Assembly: GCA_028023455.1 (NCBI GenBank)
Contig: JAQFVV010012435.1
Location: forward strand, 1,550,001-1,614,000
Reading direction: 5' to 3'
Origin: Epiperipatus broadwayi
Lineage: Eukaryota; Onychophora; Udeonychophora; Euonychophora; Peripatidae
Length of the DNA: 64,000 nucleotides
A program made the position numbers and the translations under genes. Every line of letters begins with the position of its first letter. Position 1 is the first letter of the stretch. The notes under the pieces are model-generated. The model saw nothing but the letters and a program-made list of their open reading frames with translations, was not told where the DNA came from and searched no databases. Of this stretch, positions 1 through 10,224 are shown piece after piece.

Positions 1-237
1 TTGGAATAATGATACTATACATGTATGTTTAATATAAATAACTATATTAACCATTAACTGAGATTTAAATCCGGGCTAGAAATTGATATTGATAATTTGT
101 AGACTAATAAATATTTTATTAATAGTCATTGATGTATTTATCTAAAACGGTAATGTCAAAAGTGTGAGTGCAAGAAGTTTTACATTTGAGGTTCAAATTT
201 GTAATAAGATAAGATATACAGTATGATTTTTATAGTT
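1..237. other. AT-rich flank, no gene
   Basis: I see no coding region or recognisable repeat here. The last 15 bases (223-237, atgatttttatagtt) are the left target-site duplication of the SINE that follows. Confidence 0.6.
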
Positions 238-346
238 TTTTTTTCATATGTCATAGCATCGGCCGGGAGGCGAACCCACAACCGTCTGCAAACAACTGCT
301 TGTTTGCAAGGCGGCTGCGATGACCTCTCGGCTAACAACACTTGAC
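238..346 (-). mobile_element. tRNA-derived SINE, copy 1
   Basis: Read on the minus strand this has a tRNA-like head with an A-box-like TTAGCCGAGAGG and a B-box-like GGGTTCGCCTCCCGG, then ATGACATATG and a run of A (seen as poly-T at the low-coordinate end). It is flanked by a perfect 15-bp target-site duplication, atgatttttatagtt, at 223-237 and 347-361. The duplication and A-tail are the signature of LINE-mobilised insertion. Two relatives lie at 5631 and 53260. SINEs of this kind use the internal pol III promoter boxes and borrow a LINE reverse transcriptase. Confidence 0.85.
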
Positions 347-501
347 ATGATTTTTATAGTTAAAAGATGAAATTAAAGACATTTTTGGGAAATATCATAT
401 ATTAGAATCGTGTTTAAAGTCTTTAGGATTCTATTTGCAGCTGCAGAAATTCTCTTCATGCCGAAATTGGCTACCGATGTTACAACAAAATATTCATTCT
501 T

Positions 502-595
502 GTCATCACCTGATCACCATTTCGTATGCTTGCACATAACTTGTTAAAACGGGCAAAACTCTCCACTACTGTATGGAGAGTTTTGCCTATTTATT
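502..595. repeat. Short foldback relic of the ribozyme repeat family 2
   Basis: The segment matches the outer ends of the family at 7351, 21150 and 42416: a tcatcacctgatcaccat motif, then ttatgcttg-like sequence, then an arm. Only a 14-bp perfect hairpin remains, ggcaaaactctcca (552-565) pairing with tggagagttttgcc (574-587). It looks like an internally deleted copy that kept only its two tips. Confidence 0.65.
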
Positions 596-1614
596 CTTGT
601 CAATGTATGTGTGCATATTTATGTTTTTATATATCTATTATTGTTTGGAACATATATATATACACACACCTTAATTTATACGATTTTCTAGTTAGATATT
701 TTTATTCTCGTTTTACTATTTTTAAATTCTACTATCAGAATAAAAAAAAAATTCGTACCGATTTGTAATATTAAGTGTACCTGGACGTATGAAAAGATTA
801 TACATTTATATTGTGTTTTTTAAAAATGTCATTAGTATTTTATATATATATGCCTATTCGTTTTATTTTCATCTATTTTATATTTCAACTTGACTAATCA
901 TTTTCAGCCATTTTTGAGACATCCAATTAAGCTAATGATCAGTTTTATATCCTATGAAAAATGTGATTTATTTTTTTGAATGTTTTTTTTTTTTTTAAAT
1001 ACTTGATACATATAATTTATCATTTTTCATTTTGAAGTTATAAATTGGGGGGAAAAAACGTCATTTTTAAACGATGTAGCATTAAATTTTGAAATATATG
1101 GTTTACCATGTATATGTATGCACAAGCAAGCATGTTTTTGTGTGTACACTTTATGTGTGTTTATATATTCATTACACATATATCTATGTATAAGTCCATA
1201 AATATAAATATTTATTTTAAAATGTGTGCTTATATATGTGTGAATCCAAAAATTATATTGTATATGTAAGATGGACCAAAAGTACACAGCACTGAATGGG
1301 GACAGATTCCATTTGCAGCATTGATGGAGAGGATATTTATAGAAATATTCCCAACAGTATTGTCTTTTGTTCCATCCTGTTTTTATATGTGGATGCATGC
1401 CATTAATAATTATATTTATCTAATTTTTCTTTTTTTTCTATTTTAGGAATTTAGTGTATAATATCAGTTTAAAAACATTTAAAGAAAATACGGTAAGAAA
1501 TTTATTGTTTTTAATTTAAATTTTACCATTAGTTAAGAAAAAAAATATCAATCATTCTTATATTACCTTATGTTTATTATGCTGCATTTTGAAAACGCTC
1601 TTCATGATCTGATA
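596..1614. other. No gene seen
   Basis: AT-rich sequence with TA and T runs. A 123-codon open frame on the minus strand (1027-1398) has low-complexity composition, no domain and no homologue that I recognise. I do not call it. Confidence 0.5.
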
Positions 1615-1622
1615 GTGTAGCT

Positions 1623-2065
1623 CAGGGGTCCCCAACCTTTTTGCACTTAAGAGCACATTCCATAATACCGGCCAGGTGGCGGGCACCATTTATTTTTTAT
1701 CTGGACATAATTGCTGAGATATTCTTGACTTCGTTTACGGAGAAGCCACAGTTCATCACATCACATCACATCACAAGTAAATTTATAGTTGGATATTGTT
1801 AATAATACACATAATGTACAAAAAAATATTTATTTCAAAAATTAAATTATAACATATAATTGACGTTTATATTTTTACGCTGTAAAAGTATAGTATGCCC
1901 TACAATTTGATTACAATATAATACAATAATTCATAAAAAAAATTCAAAAATTAAATTTATTTGTATCAGATAAATAATTTTTTATCGTGTTCGGATAGCG
2001 GCGGGCACACATAAAATGGTCTGCGGGCGCCATGGTGCCCGCGGGCATAGGGTTGGGAATCCCTG
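1623..2065. mobile_element. hAT-type MITE, copy 1
   Basis: The 443-bp element starts CAGGGGTCCCCAACC and ends with the inverted counterpart GGTTGGGAATCCCTG. A perfect 8-bp target duplication, gtgtagct, lies at 1615-1622 and 2066-2073. The 8-bp duplication and CAGGG-type ends define the hAT superfamily. No transposase is encoded, so it must have been moved in trans. A second copy in the opposite orientation is at 14194-14580. Subterminal GC-rich blocks (gcgggcaccat and gcccgcgggca) are conserved between the copies and may be transposase-binding sites. This copy differs by an 80-bp LINE-tail insertion. Confidence 0.93.
1697..1776 (+). mobile_element. 5'-truncated LINE-B 3' tail nested in the hAT MITE
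   Basis: This block matches the extreme 3' end of the LINE-B relic at 29133-29215 (TGCTGAGATATTCTTGACTT, then GAAGCCACAG and a catcacatcac tail). The sister MITE at 14194 lacks it and has a different short sequence at this point. It therefore reads as a very short 5'-truncated LINE insertion inside the MITE. It marks the LINE-B 3' terminus as a (CATCA)n microsatellite. Confidence 0.8.
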
Positions 2066-2073
2066 GTGTAGCT

Positions 2074-2436
2074 GATAGCATTAAGATCTTCACTACGAAG
2101 TCAGCTACTTTAGCTCTGTTAAAAATAAGTTGATTTTGTATCTGCTGTGTTTTGCAGTTGTAGCAATTTTGTTATTAGTGGCAGTATTTAATCTGTGAAA
2201 TTATTTGAAGTGTTTGGAATTGAAGTTTTTAACATATAAAAATTAATATAATTTTAAGTTCATTTCAGAGCGATGAAATCATTCTGAAATGTAAGTTCTA
2301 AAAGTAGACAGAAACTGTTTCTACATATTTTTGAACTTTTTTTTTTTTTTTCAAGTATTACTTAAAAATTCGATTACCAGTACAACTTACTAATCCTTAT
2401 TTAGGATATTAACTAAAAACAATTTCTAGTGATTAG
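2074..2436. other. No gene seen
   Basis: AT-rich sequence with one poly-T run near 2338. Nothing else was recognised. Confidence 0.5.
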
Positions 2437-2538
2437 GGGGGATTTCAACCCAGACTTTCAAGCCCCATTTAGTCATTCAGTACACTTATACAACTGATAG
2501 ACTCTTGACCACATACTTGCTAAAAAGATAAATGATAT

Positions 2539-2580
2539 CCAATATATGTATTTCATGCTGAATCAGCACTCATCAGTTGG
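2539..2580 (-). ncRNA. Hammerhead-ribozyme-like motif, family 1, copy a
   Basis: On the minus strand: core CTGATGA, stem II GTGCTG/CAGCA, then GAA, a mini stem III ATA/TAT with a two-base loop, A as residue 17, and stem I CCAA/TTGG. The order core, stem II, GAAA, stem III, cleavage base, stem I is that of a type I hammerhead. Folded by hand only. Confidence 0.6.
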
Positions 2581-3114
2581 TCTAGATCATTATCTCCCAC
2601 ACACATACATAATCAGTGATCGGTTTATATTAAGACAGCAAATCTTCAAACTTAAATGGACATACTTCAATCTTCTTCACTCTCTAACTCTTTCACCATC
2701 CACATCATTGAATATCGGATGATGGTGTGTTCAAAGCCCTTGTTTTCCAGATTATAAAGATACACATTGGCAAGTATCAAATATTTTTTTTATATAAACA
2801 AATGTCAAAGTAAGTAACTAAATATAGATATTTCAAGCACGTTAGTTCTATAAAAAGGAAAAAAAAAATTATTAAACTGTGATAATGATGCATACAATTA
2901 TCTCATTCTGTAAAATTAAAGTAAGATGCCCTTTGTTATAAACTTGCCTCGGAAAAATCTCAGTATAAATATTGTCAATCAAATGTTTGTATGTTTCCTG
3001 GAAGAGTTGTGGGGTGGAGTGGATGGAAGCCTGTCCATTAAAGTGTGAAGATTGACTACCTTAATATAAGCTGAGCAATTGATTGTATATATGTGTGGAG
3101 TTTGATAATCTGGA

Positions 3115-3158
3115 AGCAACTGATGAATGCTGGTTTAGCATGAAATATGTGTATTGGT
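3115..3158 (+). ncRNA. Hammerhead-ribozyme-like motif, family 1, copy b
   Basis: Core CTGATGA begins at 3120. Stem II is ATGCT/AGCAT, which compensates relative to GTGCT/AGCAC in the copy at 26725. GAAA follows, then a weak stem III and TTGG. Stem I is shorter here because upstream AGCAA replaces ACCAA. It is probably a drifting copy. Confidence 0.55.
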
Positions 3159-3311
3159 GATTATTTATCTTTTTGACATGTGTGTGATCAAGGGTATCAG
3201 AGCAGTATGAGATAGCATAGATTGTTGAGGGTCCTATGAAAGTCTGAATTCAAATCCCCAATATATTACATATTGGAGTGCAGGTATGAAAAAGCCTGTA
3301 CTGTAGAAAAA

Positions 3312-5614
3312 AGTCATATGTTTAAAAAATAATGTTACTTGATTGAAACCCCTTCCCCCTTATTTTTAATTTCAAATTATTTATCAGGTATTTTTTATAT
3401 TTCATATAATTATTGTAAGATCAATTTGAGTGATGATTCTTCTAATGGAGATATTAAAGAAAAATTTTGATACAATATTTGATAAAATATAGTTTAATTC
3501 TTATTTGTTAGATATTCACCCTTTTTATCTTGGAGAATATTGATTTGATATTTTGGTTCTTCTGTCTTAAAACGTAGGAATAATATTACATTTATCTTGC
3601 TCAAATTTCATGTTATTTCACCCATCAAAAATTATATTAGCAGCATCCATTACATCATGAGGACTTTTTTTTTACTGCTCTGAATTAACCAGCTGTGATA
3701 ATTTTTATATACTTATTAAATATTATATTTCAGATGTAATATTAACGTGAACTTGAAAAAAGCCCTAGTAAATATATTTTTCGTAAGATTTTCTATGAAA
3801 ACTTTGCTTTCTATTCATTTAGGCTAAAAGAAGTGTTTTGAGAAAAAGAAGTTAACTTTGGGTTTCTTGCCACATTCAAATATTAAACTCAATCAGTTCA
3901 GTGTTGAACTGCTAATGATCATTTAAAAGGCGCTAGTCATAAAATTTTCACTCCAGTATACAGGATTATATTATGATTATTTCCTATAATGAAGTTTTGA
4001 AATTGTTTTGAAGGTATCAAGATTGCTATCAACTGCGGTAACATCATCCTATTTCGGCATAGTAAAGATATTGGTAATAATACATTAAGTAAAAATAAAC
4101 AAACCAAATATAAAAAAAAACAAGTTTTAAAAGAAGGAATATACATATAGCTACAATTGTACTTCTGGACAATTATTAGAGGAGAAAATGAAACTCAATA
4201 TAGATTTCAAAATAAGACAATTTAATAAAAAAGGAATCACCTAACTATGACATCTCAAGATTGCCAAAAGTACAACTACTAATACCATATTATGATTTTA
4301 GTCAGCATTTACTGCAGTTTGTGTTTTATGATCGTCTATGTTTTTTTTTTTTATATGGACCAGATGTATTATTTTATCAAGAAGTAAAACTGCTTTCCAA
4401 GATCTTTTATTTTCCTTTTTTTTAACTCATGAAAATTAATTATATGTCAGAAGTTGGATCATGTCTGCATCTTTTTATATTTCATTTACTGAGATCAATC
4501 TAGGAATTATTAGTAAATTACAAGACATTGATAAGTGGTAATTATCATACACATAAGCAAACAAAACACATTCTTAAGATTCATTCTTTTTAAATTGTGA
4601 ATTTCATTTTTAAGTTTAAAATTAAAATAAAAGTGCAGAAAATTGCATGGACATGCATAGACAAACCAGATATTTTTTTCAATATGATAATTTGAAATTG
4701 TTCACAAAATGTAGTGTTATTTTCTAATAATGTATTTTTATAATAATTGAGTTCAAAACCATTTTGACTAGGTCCTGGTGAGGGATATATATATATAAAA
4801 TAAAAATCATCTCCTTATTGTATTTTAAGCTGTCCAGGAAGCAAAATCTTCTGCTTCAGGAGCAAATATGCCATCACTGAATGAGACATTTATTGATTCA
4901 GTTTATAACCATCATTTTTTTAGCATGGATTCATAGGTCATTGCATTTTTAAACAGCTTCACTATCACATTAATATTCATTTTCAAGATATATTTTTTTA
5001 ATTCATATATATATATATTGATGTTATATTAAAATTAAATATATTTACTAGTGCATAATTTATTTCTTACTCGACACTTTACTTCTTTTTATTTATATAT
5101 TAGCTCTTATATATTATTAATGTAGCACAATGTATGTTCAAATTATTTTTTGAGCTTATGGCTGCAAAGAAAAAATGTAAAGGATTTTTCAAGGTGCATT
5201 TCAACATTAACCATGTTTTTTATCAATTACTCCAAACTATCAAACATTTTCCAAAATCCATTACTGTTAATAAATATTAATAGATGTTAAATCTTTAATA
5301 TAATGCATAATAAGGAAAGTGATTAAAAGCAACACATTTTTGGGTAAGATAATGCTAAGAAAGTAGTGCTTGTAAATCTATTAAATAAATAGTAAATAAC
5401 AGTAGTGGACATTGGTTGTCCATGAAGATTTAGGCCAATTATAAGTCATGATTCATGCCAAAACACTTCTTGGTAGTCATTTACACTTTTCCTCACACTT
5501 ATTAAATTAGGTCATGTGACATCTGACTTGGATTTTTTTTGTAATTTTCCTTTGTTTGTAGCTATGTTGAGGAAATATATCATTTATTTATCTTTTCTTT
5601 TATTTATCGATTCT
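3312..5614. other. No gene seen
   Basis: Long AT-rich stretch with TA, T and A runs. A 69-codon minus-strand frame (3937-4146) is low complexity and not supported. No repeat family recognised elsewhere in the window appears here. Confidence 0.5.
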
Positions 5615-5630
5615 AAAATGTAATTTTTGT

Positions 5631-5733
5631 CTTGCATTGGTGGTTGAGAGGTCAGCGCGACTGCCTTGCACTTGCAGACAGTTGCCCGGGTTGCGGGTTC
5701 GCGTCCCGGCCGATGTTATGACATATAAAAAAA
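5631..5733 (+). mobile_element. tRNA-derived SINE, copy 2
   Basis: Same family as 238-346 but on the plus strand: A-box region TGGTTGAGAGGTCA, B-box region GGGTTCGCGTCCCGGCC, then ATGACATAT and a run of about 11 A. Flanks carry a near-perfect duplication, aaaatgtaatttttgt at 5615-5630 and the same with one extra T at 5734-5750. The complete head, tail and duplication make this the clearest copy in the window. Confidence 0.88.
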
Positions 5734-5750
5734 AAAATGTAATTTTTTGT

Positions 5751-6252
5751 ATTAGTTGCTATTAATATTTATTTGTTCAGACTTTTTATTTTCAATCTTT
5801 TGATCTTCATAAAATTGAATATACATGTTTATAAATTTCATTTTGATTCCTTCTTATAAAGATAAACTTGTTCAGAATCCTGGGATATATGATTTTTCTT
5901 TCTTATTTTACTCATAGTGGGGTAATCAATGTTATTACCATTATATTTTAGTTTCGTTATGAATAATTCATTTAATTCAAGCAAGATATGATGGGTTCTC
6001 ACTTCGGAATAATTTTACTTTTGGCAGGCCATGGTTGCTTTTGATTCTGTTAACAGATTTATTTTTTTCATAAAGCTATATACCCAATATATAAATGATA
6101 ATCGTTAAAAAAATGCAGTAATTACATTAATATTTTAGAAAGATGATAAAAAAAGATATTACAAATTATAGAATTATCAGTTTTCTATAATTCCTACACA
6201 AATTTTTACTAAGATAATTACAACTCTTCTATAATGAATGTGATATAATATA
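5751..6252. other. No gene seen
   Basis: AT-rich DNA with no coding or repeat signal that I can support. Confidence 0.5.
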
Positions 6253-7069
6253 TTGGACTATTACTATTATCTATCATTAAAGGTTGAATATCTATAAAAT
6301 TTGAAACTTTATTTAAACTTTTTCAAATACAAACAACCGTTAGTAATAACACACACAATAACACAGGTTAATAGATTACACAACATTTCAAGTGATATTG
6401 TTGTCCATTCTTCTTAACGTGCTGCTGGTCTGAGCAGTGACAATATTAACGTAGAAGTTGAACTTAACACCATTAGATTCTAGAATATCAAATTTTAAGA
6501 CAATGCTCAAACCAACTAAGAGTTGCCTTAAAATTTGATATTCAAGAATCTAAAGGTGTAAGATTCCTATAATTGTCACTGGTCAGGCCAGGGAACACCT
6601 GAAAAAGAGTAGAGAATAATATCATCCAACTGAGTGTTGCCTTAAAATTTGATATTCAAGAATTTAAACATCTAAGTTCGACTTCTATCACTGGTCAGGC
6701 CAGCAACACCTGAAGAAGAATGTAGAATAATACTGCTTGAAATGTTGAATAATCTACTGTGATGTCCTTATGAGTTATTTACTAACAGTGTTTTATATTG
6801 AGAAAAGCAGCACCTGGAGAAGAATGTAGAATAATGTTGCTTGAAATGTTGAATAATCTACTGTGATGTTCTTATGTGTTATTTACTAACAGCTCTTTCT
6901 ATTTGGAAAAGCAACACCTGAAGAAGAATGTAGAATAATACTGCTTGAAATGTTGAATAATCTACTATGATGTCCTTGTGTGTTATTTACTAACAGCTTT
7001 TTATATTTGGAAAAGTTTAAAATTTTCTATATATTCAAGATTTAATGATAGATAATAGAAAAAGTCCAA
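6253..7069. mobile_element. Foldback element with duplicated tRNA-like core (family 3)
   Basis: Ends are inverted: TTGGACTATTA at 6253 and its counterpart GTCCAA ending at 7069. Subterminal similarity extends about 200 bp inward (shared TTATCTATCATTAAA and TTAGTAATAACAC-type blocks). The centre holds two copies of a tRNA-like segment around TTGCCTTAAAATTTGATATT (starting near 6520 and 6634). These are followed by the family motif CTGGTCAGGCCAGCAACACC. Relatives lie at 23479, 38889 and 43717. No protein is encoded. The right arm has been triplicated (separate entry). Confidence 0.75.
6703..7014. repeat. Tandem repeat, three units of 104 bp
   Basis: Three successive units start at 6703, 6807 and 6911 with gcaacacctgaagaagaatg or a one-base variant. 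Each runs to tttggaaaa or its equivalent. The 104-bp period is exact between the first, second and third starts. It lies in the right arm of the family 3 foldback and so lengthens that arm relative to the left. Confidence 0.85.
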
Positions 7070-7508
7070 CATGTTATCACATCTAAAATGCCATCACCAC
7101 AAACCTAATCTATAATAAACTTTGGATTCTAATCAGTCCAAAAGAACAAGCTGGACTGAAAGTGATTTCAGCACAGAGGATCACATCCAAATATTGAGAG
7201 ATGTTATAGAAGTGATTAATGAATATGAGTTGGCATTATACTTTGGATCATTAAGAAATAGATTTAGGATAATTTTAAAGAATATTTATCAAATTACAAT
7301 AACAGCAATTAGAATATATGGTGAGTCTAAAAAAAACCAAAACAATGCCAAGTGTCACATGACCACTATCTTATACTAGCACATAATTGTTTATAAACAA
7401 AGCAAAACTTTCCATACAGTATTGCCATCTTGTGCCAACCAGAGTAATCAATGAAAATGCCAGAAGGCTTGTGCATAAAATCCCTATCTAATGCCTACTC
7501 ATCCAATA

Positions 7509-7550
7509 TCCCCAGACTAGTTTCTGGCTTATGGCCATCGTCAGTGAGGA
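7509..7550 (-). ncRNA. Hammerhead-ribozyme-like motif, family 2, left arm
   Basis: Minus-strand mirror of the motif at 7728-7769: stem I TCCTCA/TGGGGA, core CTGACGA, stem II TGGC/GCCA, GAAA, mini stem III around CTAG, cleavage triplet GTC. All conserved core positions visible to me are intact. Confidence 0.72.
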
Positions 7551-7727
7551 GCTTTGGATCTGAGTTCAGACCCATATGACTATATAAACTATTGAGCTTA
7601 GATTGAAAATATTTTTGTGTTTTCAATTTCATTCTCATAGTTTTGTAGTTAAATAGAGATAAAAGGTGGGTGCTGGAGGGTTGCATTAGATCCTAAGATC
7701 TAGGTGCAGTGCTCTCAGATCCAAAGC

Positions 7728-7769
7728 TCCTCACTGACGATGGCCATAAGCCAGAAACTAGTCTGGGGA
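7728..7769 (+). ncRNA. Hammerhead-ribozyme-like motif, family 2, right arm
   Basis: Stem I 5' strand TCCTCA (7728-7733) is followed by core CTGACGA (7734-7740). Stem II is TGGC and GCCA around CATAA (7741-7753), then GAA at 7754-7756. A two-base-pair stem III (AC/GT with loop TA) follows, C as residue 17 at 7763, and stem I 3' strand TGGGGA (7764-7769). Stem I pairs six of six with one G-T wobble. The GTC cleavage triplet is the canonical one. Tiny stem III is typical of hammerheads in Penelope-like elements and SINE-like repeats. Confidence 0.75.
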
Positions 7770-7909
7770 TATTGGATGAGTAGGCATTAGATAGGGATTT
7801 TATGCACAAGCCTTCTGGCACTCATTGATTACTCTGGTTGGCACAGGGTGGCACTACTGTGTGGAGAGTTTTGCTTTGTTTAATGAGAAGTGTTTATGAC
7901 AAGGCTATT

Positions 7910-8940
7910 CCATATGTCCAAAACCTTTGCAACAATTTAAAAAATATTTTGTGCATTAAAATAGGAAGTTAAGGAAATAAAAATAAATAGTAATTATTTA
8001 ATCATCTATATTTTTGAAAATAGTGACTCAAAGCTTTAGTAAATGTAAGAATAATTAAATGAAAGTAAGAAAGTAGGACTAAAAGTTAAATACTGAAAAG
8101 ACTGAAATAATGTTCAATGTATTTTTTCAGAAGAAAAAATTAAAGATTGATAATCATGAAATTGAAGAAGGTAACAACCACAAATACTTCCGTCAAGTTA
8201 TTAATACAAAAATAAATATAATAGATTAAATTAATAATAGAATTTGAATGGAATGCTTTTGATACAAATAACTTAGTATTAAAAGAACATATTCTTATAT
8301 GTTGGAAAAGAAAAGTTTTAAATAGACATTTTACTAATTCTAATTTTTTGGATTTAAGATGTGGACAGAGCAGTATTGAGAATTTCAATTATTCTACAAA
8401 GTAAGGAGAGAGATCTGTATTAGGAATAAGAAAAAGAGATCGAAAATGAAATGCATAGGTGAGAGAATAAATAGAGATCAATTGAAAAGAATTAAGAAAT
8501 TGAAATAGAGCTGAATTGACATACTTTTGGAAGAAATGATAATAGATGACAAGTTGAAATGTTAAGTTGGATCCCACGATATAGAAAGAAACATCATGTG
8601 AGATAGATGGATGGAATATGAAAGTTTATTTGTATATGGATTAAATTGAGAGAGAACTTCATCTTATTGGGTATCGATAATGGTTGAAAATAATATATTT
8701 TTCTTAACTAATTTAACAAAATTTATAAGTAATTTTATTTTATTATTTTTACTGATGAATGTATTATTTTTACAAACTGCAACATTATTACTATTTTAAA
8801 TGAATTACTTCAATCTAAGTATGGTGGAGTAAACTAATATTTCAGAAACATTTGGTCTCTATACCTGTTTTAACTAGAGCAGAGTTTTTTAATCTTATGT
8901 ATAAAACCCCTATATTCTCTGTTGCTTGATTGGTGAATAC
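7910..8940. other. No gene seen
   Basis: AT-rich DNA. Two minus-strand frames (8140-8388, 8389-8577) abut end to start but are compositionally biased and match nothing I know. Confidence 0.5.
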
Positions 8941-8966
8941 ATAATGTTTCTCCACAAGGCCGCCAC

Positions 8967-9293
8967 ATGTCAAATTCACAAACTGTCACTTGTCGAATTT
9001 ACAAACAATCTGCCATTAAGAGTAGTTTGAGTTTAAATGAAAGAATAAAAGTACATAAAAGTAGGGTCAGAGATAAATATCTTAGTTCTGCCTTATATAT
9101 CCATGTAAAAGATACAGGCCACATTAATTTTGATGAAACTAAGGTTGTTTTCTTTGAAAGAAATGAAATTAAAAGAAGAATTGAAAAATCTTTATTGTTA
9201 AAAATTTATGACTCTGAAACAGTTAACTTATTTAAAAGTTCTTCTAATATTAAGGGTGTATGTAAGGTAAGTGGAATTGTGGGTAATGTCTAG
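8967..9293 (+). pseudogene. Penelope-like retroelement, GIY-YIG endonuclease C-terminal fragment
   Basis: The 108-codon frame aligns in pattern with the C-terminal half of the GIY-YIG endonuclease domain of Penelope-like elements. Visible features are LSLNERIKVHK (the conserved R and H after the GIY-YIG strands, residues about 22-32), SALYIHVKDTGH (the H..TGH signature, about 41-52), and KVVFFERNEIKRRIEKSLLL (the catalytic-Glu helix with RR..E, about 59-78). The GIY/YIG motifs themselves are degraded or missing upstream, and no reverse transcriptase is seen before it, so it is a 5'-truncated remnant. A hammerhead-like motif follows about 31 nt after the stop. The start codon is nominal. Confidence 0.75.
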
Positions 9294-9323
9294 TTTAAAT
9301 ATGTTGTTATTTTGTAGTTCTTT

Positions 9324-9369
9324 ACATTTGAGAAGTCTGCTTGTAGCAGTGAAACCATTGGTAAGTGTT
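9324..9369 (+). ncRNA. Degraded hammerhead-like motif 3' of the Penelope-like fragment
   Basis: Downstream of the stop at 9291-9293: TTGAGAA (core with C to T at its first base), stem II CTGC/GCAG, GAA, stem III ACC/GGT with loop ATT, and A as the cleavage base. A weak stem I is formed by ACAT with ATGT allowing one bulge. The core is damaged, so catalysis is unlikely. Its position and fold match the motif after the other Penelope-like fragment at 36944. Confidence 0.45.
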
Positions 9370-9379
9370 TCAGAGTTTT

Positions 9380-10224
9380 TTTTCTTAGCTAGTCTGGTTG
9401 AGTTGTGAATTTGGGGTAATTTTGAAATATAATATATATATATTTAATATTTTAAATTTTAATTTAGCTTTATTAAAACCTTGCCGAGTACATTTCTGAA
9501 CAGTACTAAACAGGCTAGGTTGTTTCAAACATTTTTTTTTTCAATTGTAAAATTCTCATACTTGTTTATATTATAATAAAATCTTTTGTTTAATTTACAT
9601 TTGTAATACTGTCATCCTGCCATTAATAATCGTAGATGAGGCAGTTGTCTGTACTTATTAAAATCTTTTGTTTAATTAATTTGTTAGATCAACCAATTTT
9701 AAAAAAAGGCGTTTCCAAGGCCAGGTGTATCTGGTTTTTAAATAAAATTCATGACTTATCTCACCATTTATTGTTTCAGTTATTTTGAACAAATTATCAT
9801 ATGATTATAGAATATTATTTTTTAATTTTTCTTGACTACATTTTATGTGTCATGTGTTTTCTTGTACATTTTTTTTTGTATTCTGACATTTTTGATATAA
9901 ATGTTATTTTTCATTGTAAATTTTGTTTTTCTTTAGTTTTTATATTTGTATTGCTGTTTTTCTTTTTCTTCATTATATTTTACAATCAATCCTTATTAGG
10001 CTTTGTAAAGTTGAGTTATATTAATTTCTTAGTATTATTGATATCATTTTTGATTCAAATAGATACTCTTACACAGATTAGGTTTATATAGAAGCATAAT
10101 TTATTTGAATTTACAATTGTTTGCAATTAGGAAATAAGATATTGTGGTAATGGTCTAATATTTCAGAATGCACTATAAATCTCAATAGAGGGCGCTCTGT
10201 ATTATGGGATAAATAAGTAAGTAA
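9380..10224. other. No gene seen
   Basis: Very T-rich. A 96-codon frame at 9801-10091 is a run of hydrophobic residues coming from T-rich DNA and is not a credible protein. A short direct repeat, aaaatcttttgtttaatt, occurs near 9581 and 9660. Confidence 0.5.

Larger units (their letters stand above)
2437..3305. repeat. Large foldback of ribozyme repeat family 1 (two inverted copies)
   Basis: Left arm 2437-2715 and right arm about 3015-3260 are imperfect inverted copies separated by about 300 bp of unrelated AT-rich DNA. Each copy, read outward, carries a hammerhead-like core (2539-2580 minus, 3115-3158 plus). About 40 nt later comes a tRNA-like stretch ending in a B-box-like GAATTCAAATCCCC. 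Relatives: 26710 (single), 53587 (foldback) and 59925 (fragment). The tRNA-like boxes suggest pol III transcription. I see no coding capacity. Confidence 0.8.
7351..7905. mobile_element. Foldback element with two inverted hammerhead-like motifs (family 2)
   Basis: Left and right arms of about 170-190 bp are inverted copies: aaagcaaaactttccatac near 7400 against gtggagagttttgcttt near 7860. Each arm contains one hammerhead-like motif in opposite orientation (7509-7550 minus, 7728-7769 plus). The central 150 bp (about 7560-7720) is single-copy within the element and is shared with 21150-22225 and 42416-42836. No coding sequence. An 85-codon frame just before it (7122-7379) has no recognisable similarity. 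Confidence 0.82.

Noticed and set aside
1027-1398. 123-codon minus-strand frame
   Set aside because: Biased composition from TA-rich repeats; no similarity seen.
6703-7014. CRISPR-like array
   Set aside because: Units are directly adjacent and 104 bp long, with no repeat/spacer alternation, and the DNA is eukaryotic.
7122-7379. 85-codon frame beginning MDSNQSKRTSW
   Set aside because: Looks polar and gene-like at first, but it overlaps the tip of a repeat at its 3' end and matches no family that I know.
9801-10091. Frame resembling a multi-pass membrane protein
   Set aside because: Poly-T-rich DNA gives Phe/Leu/Ile runs that mimic membrane segments.
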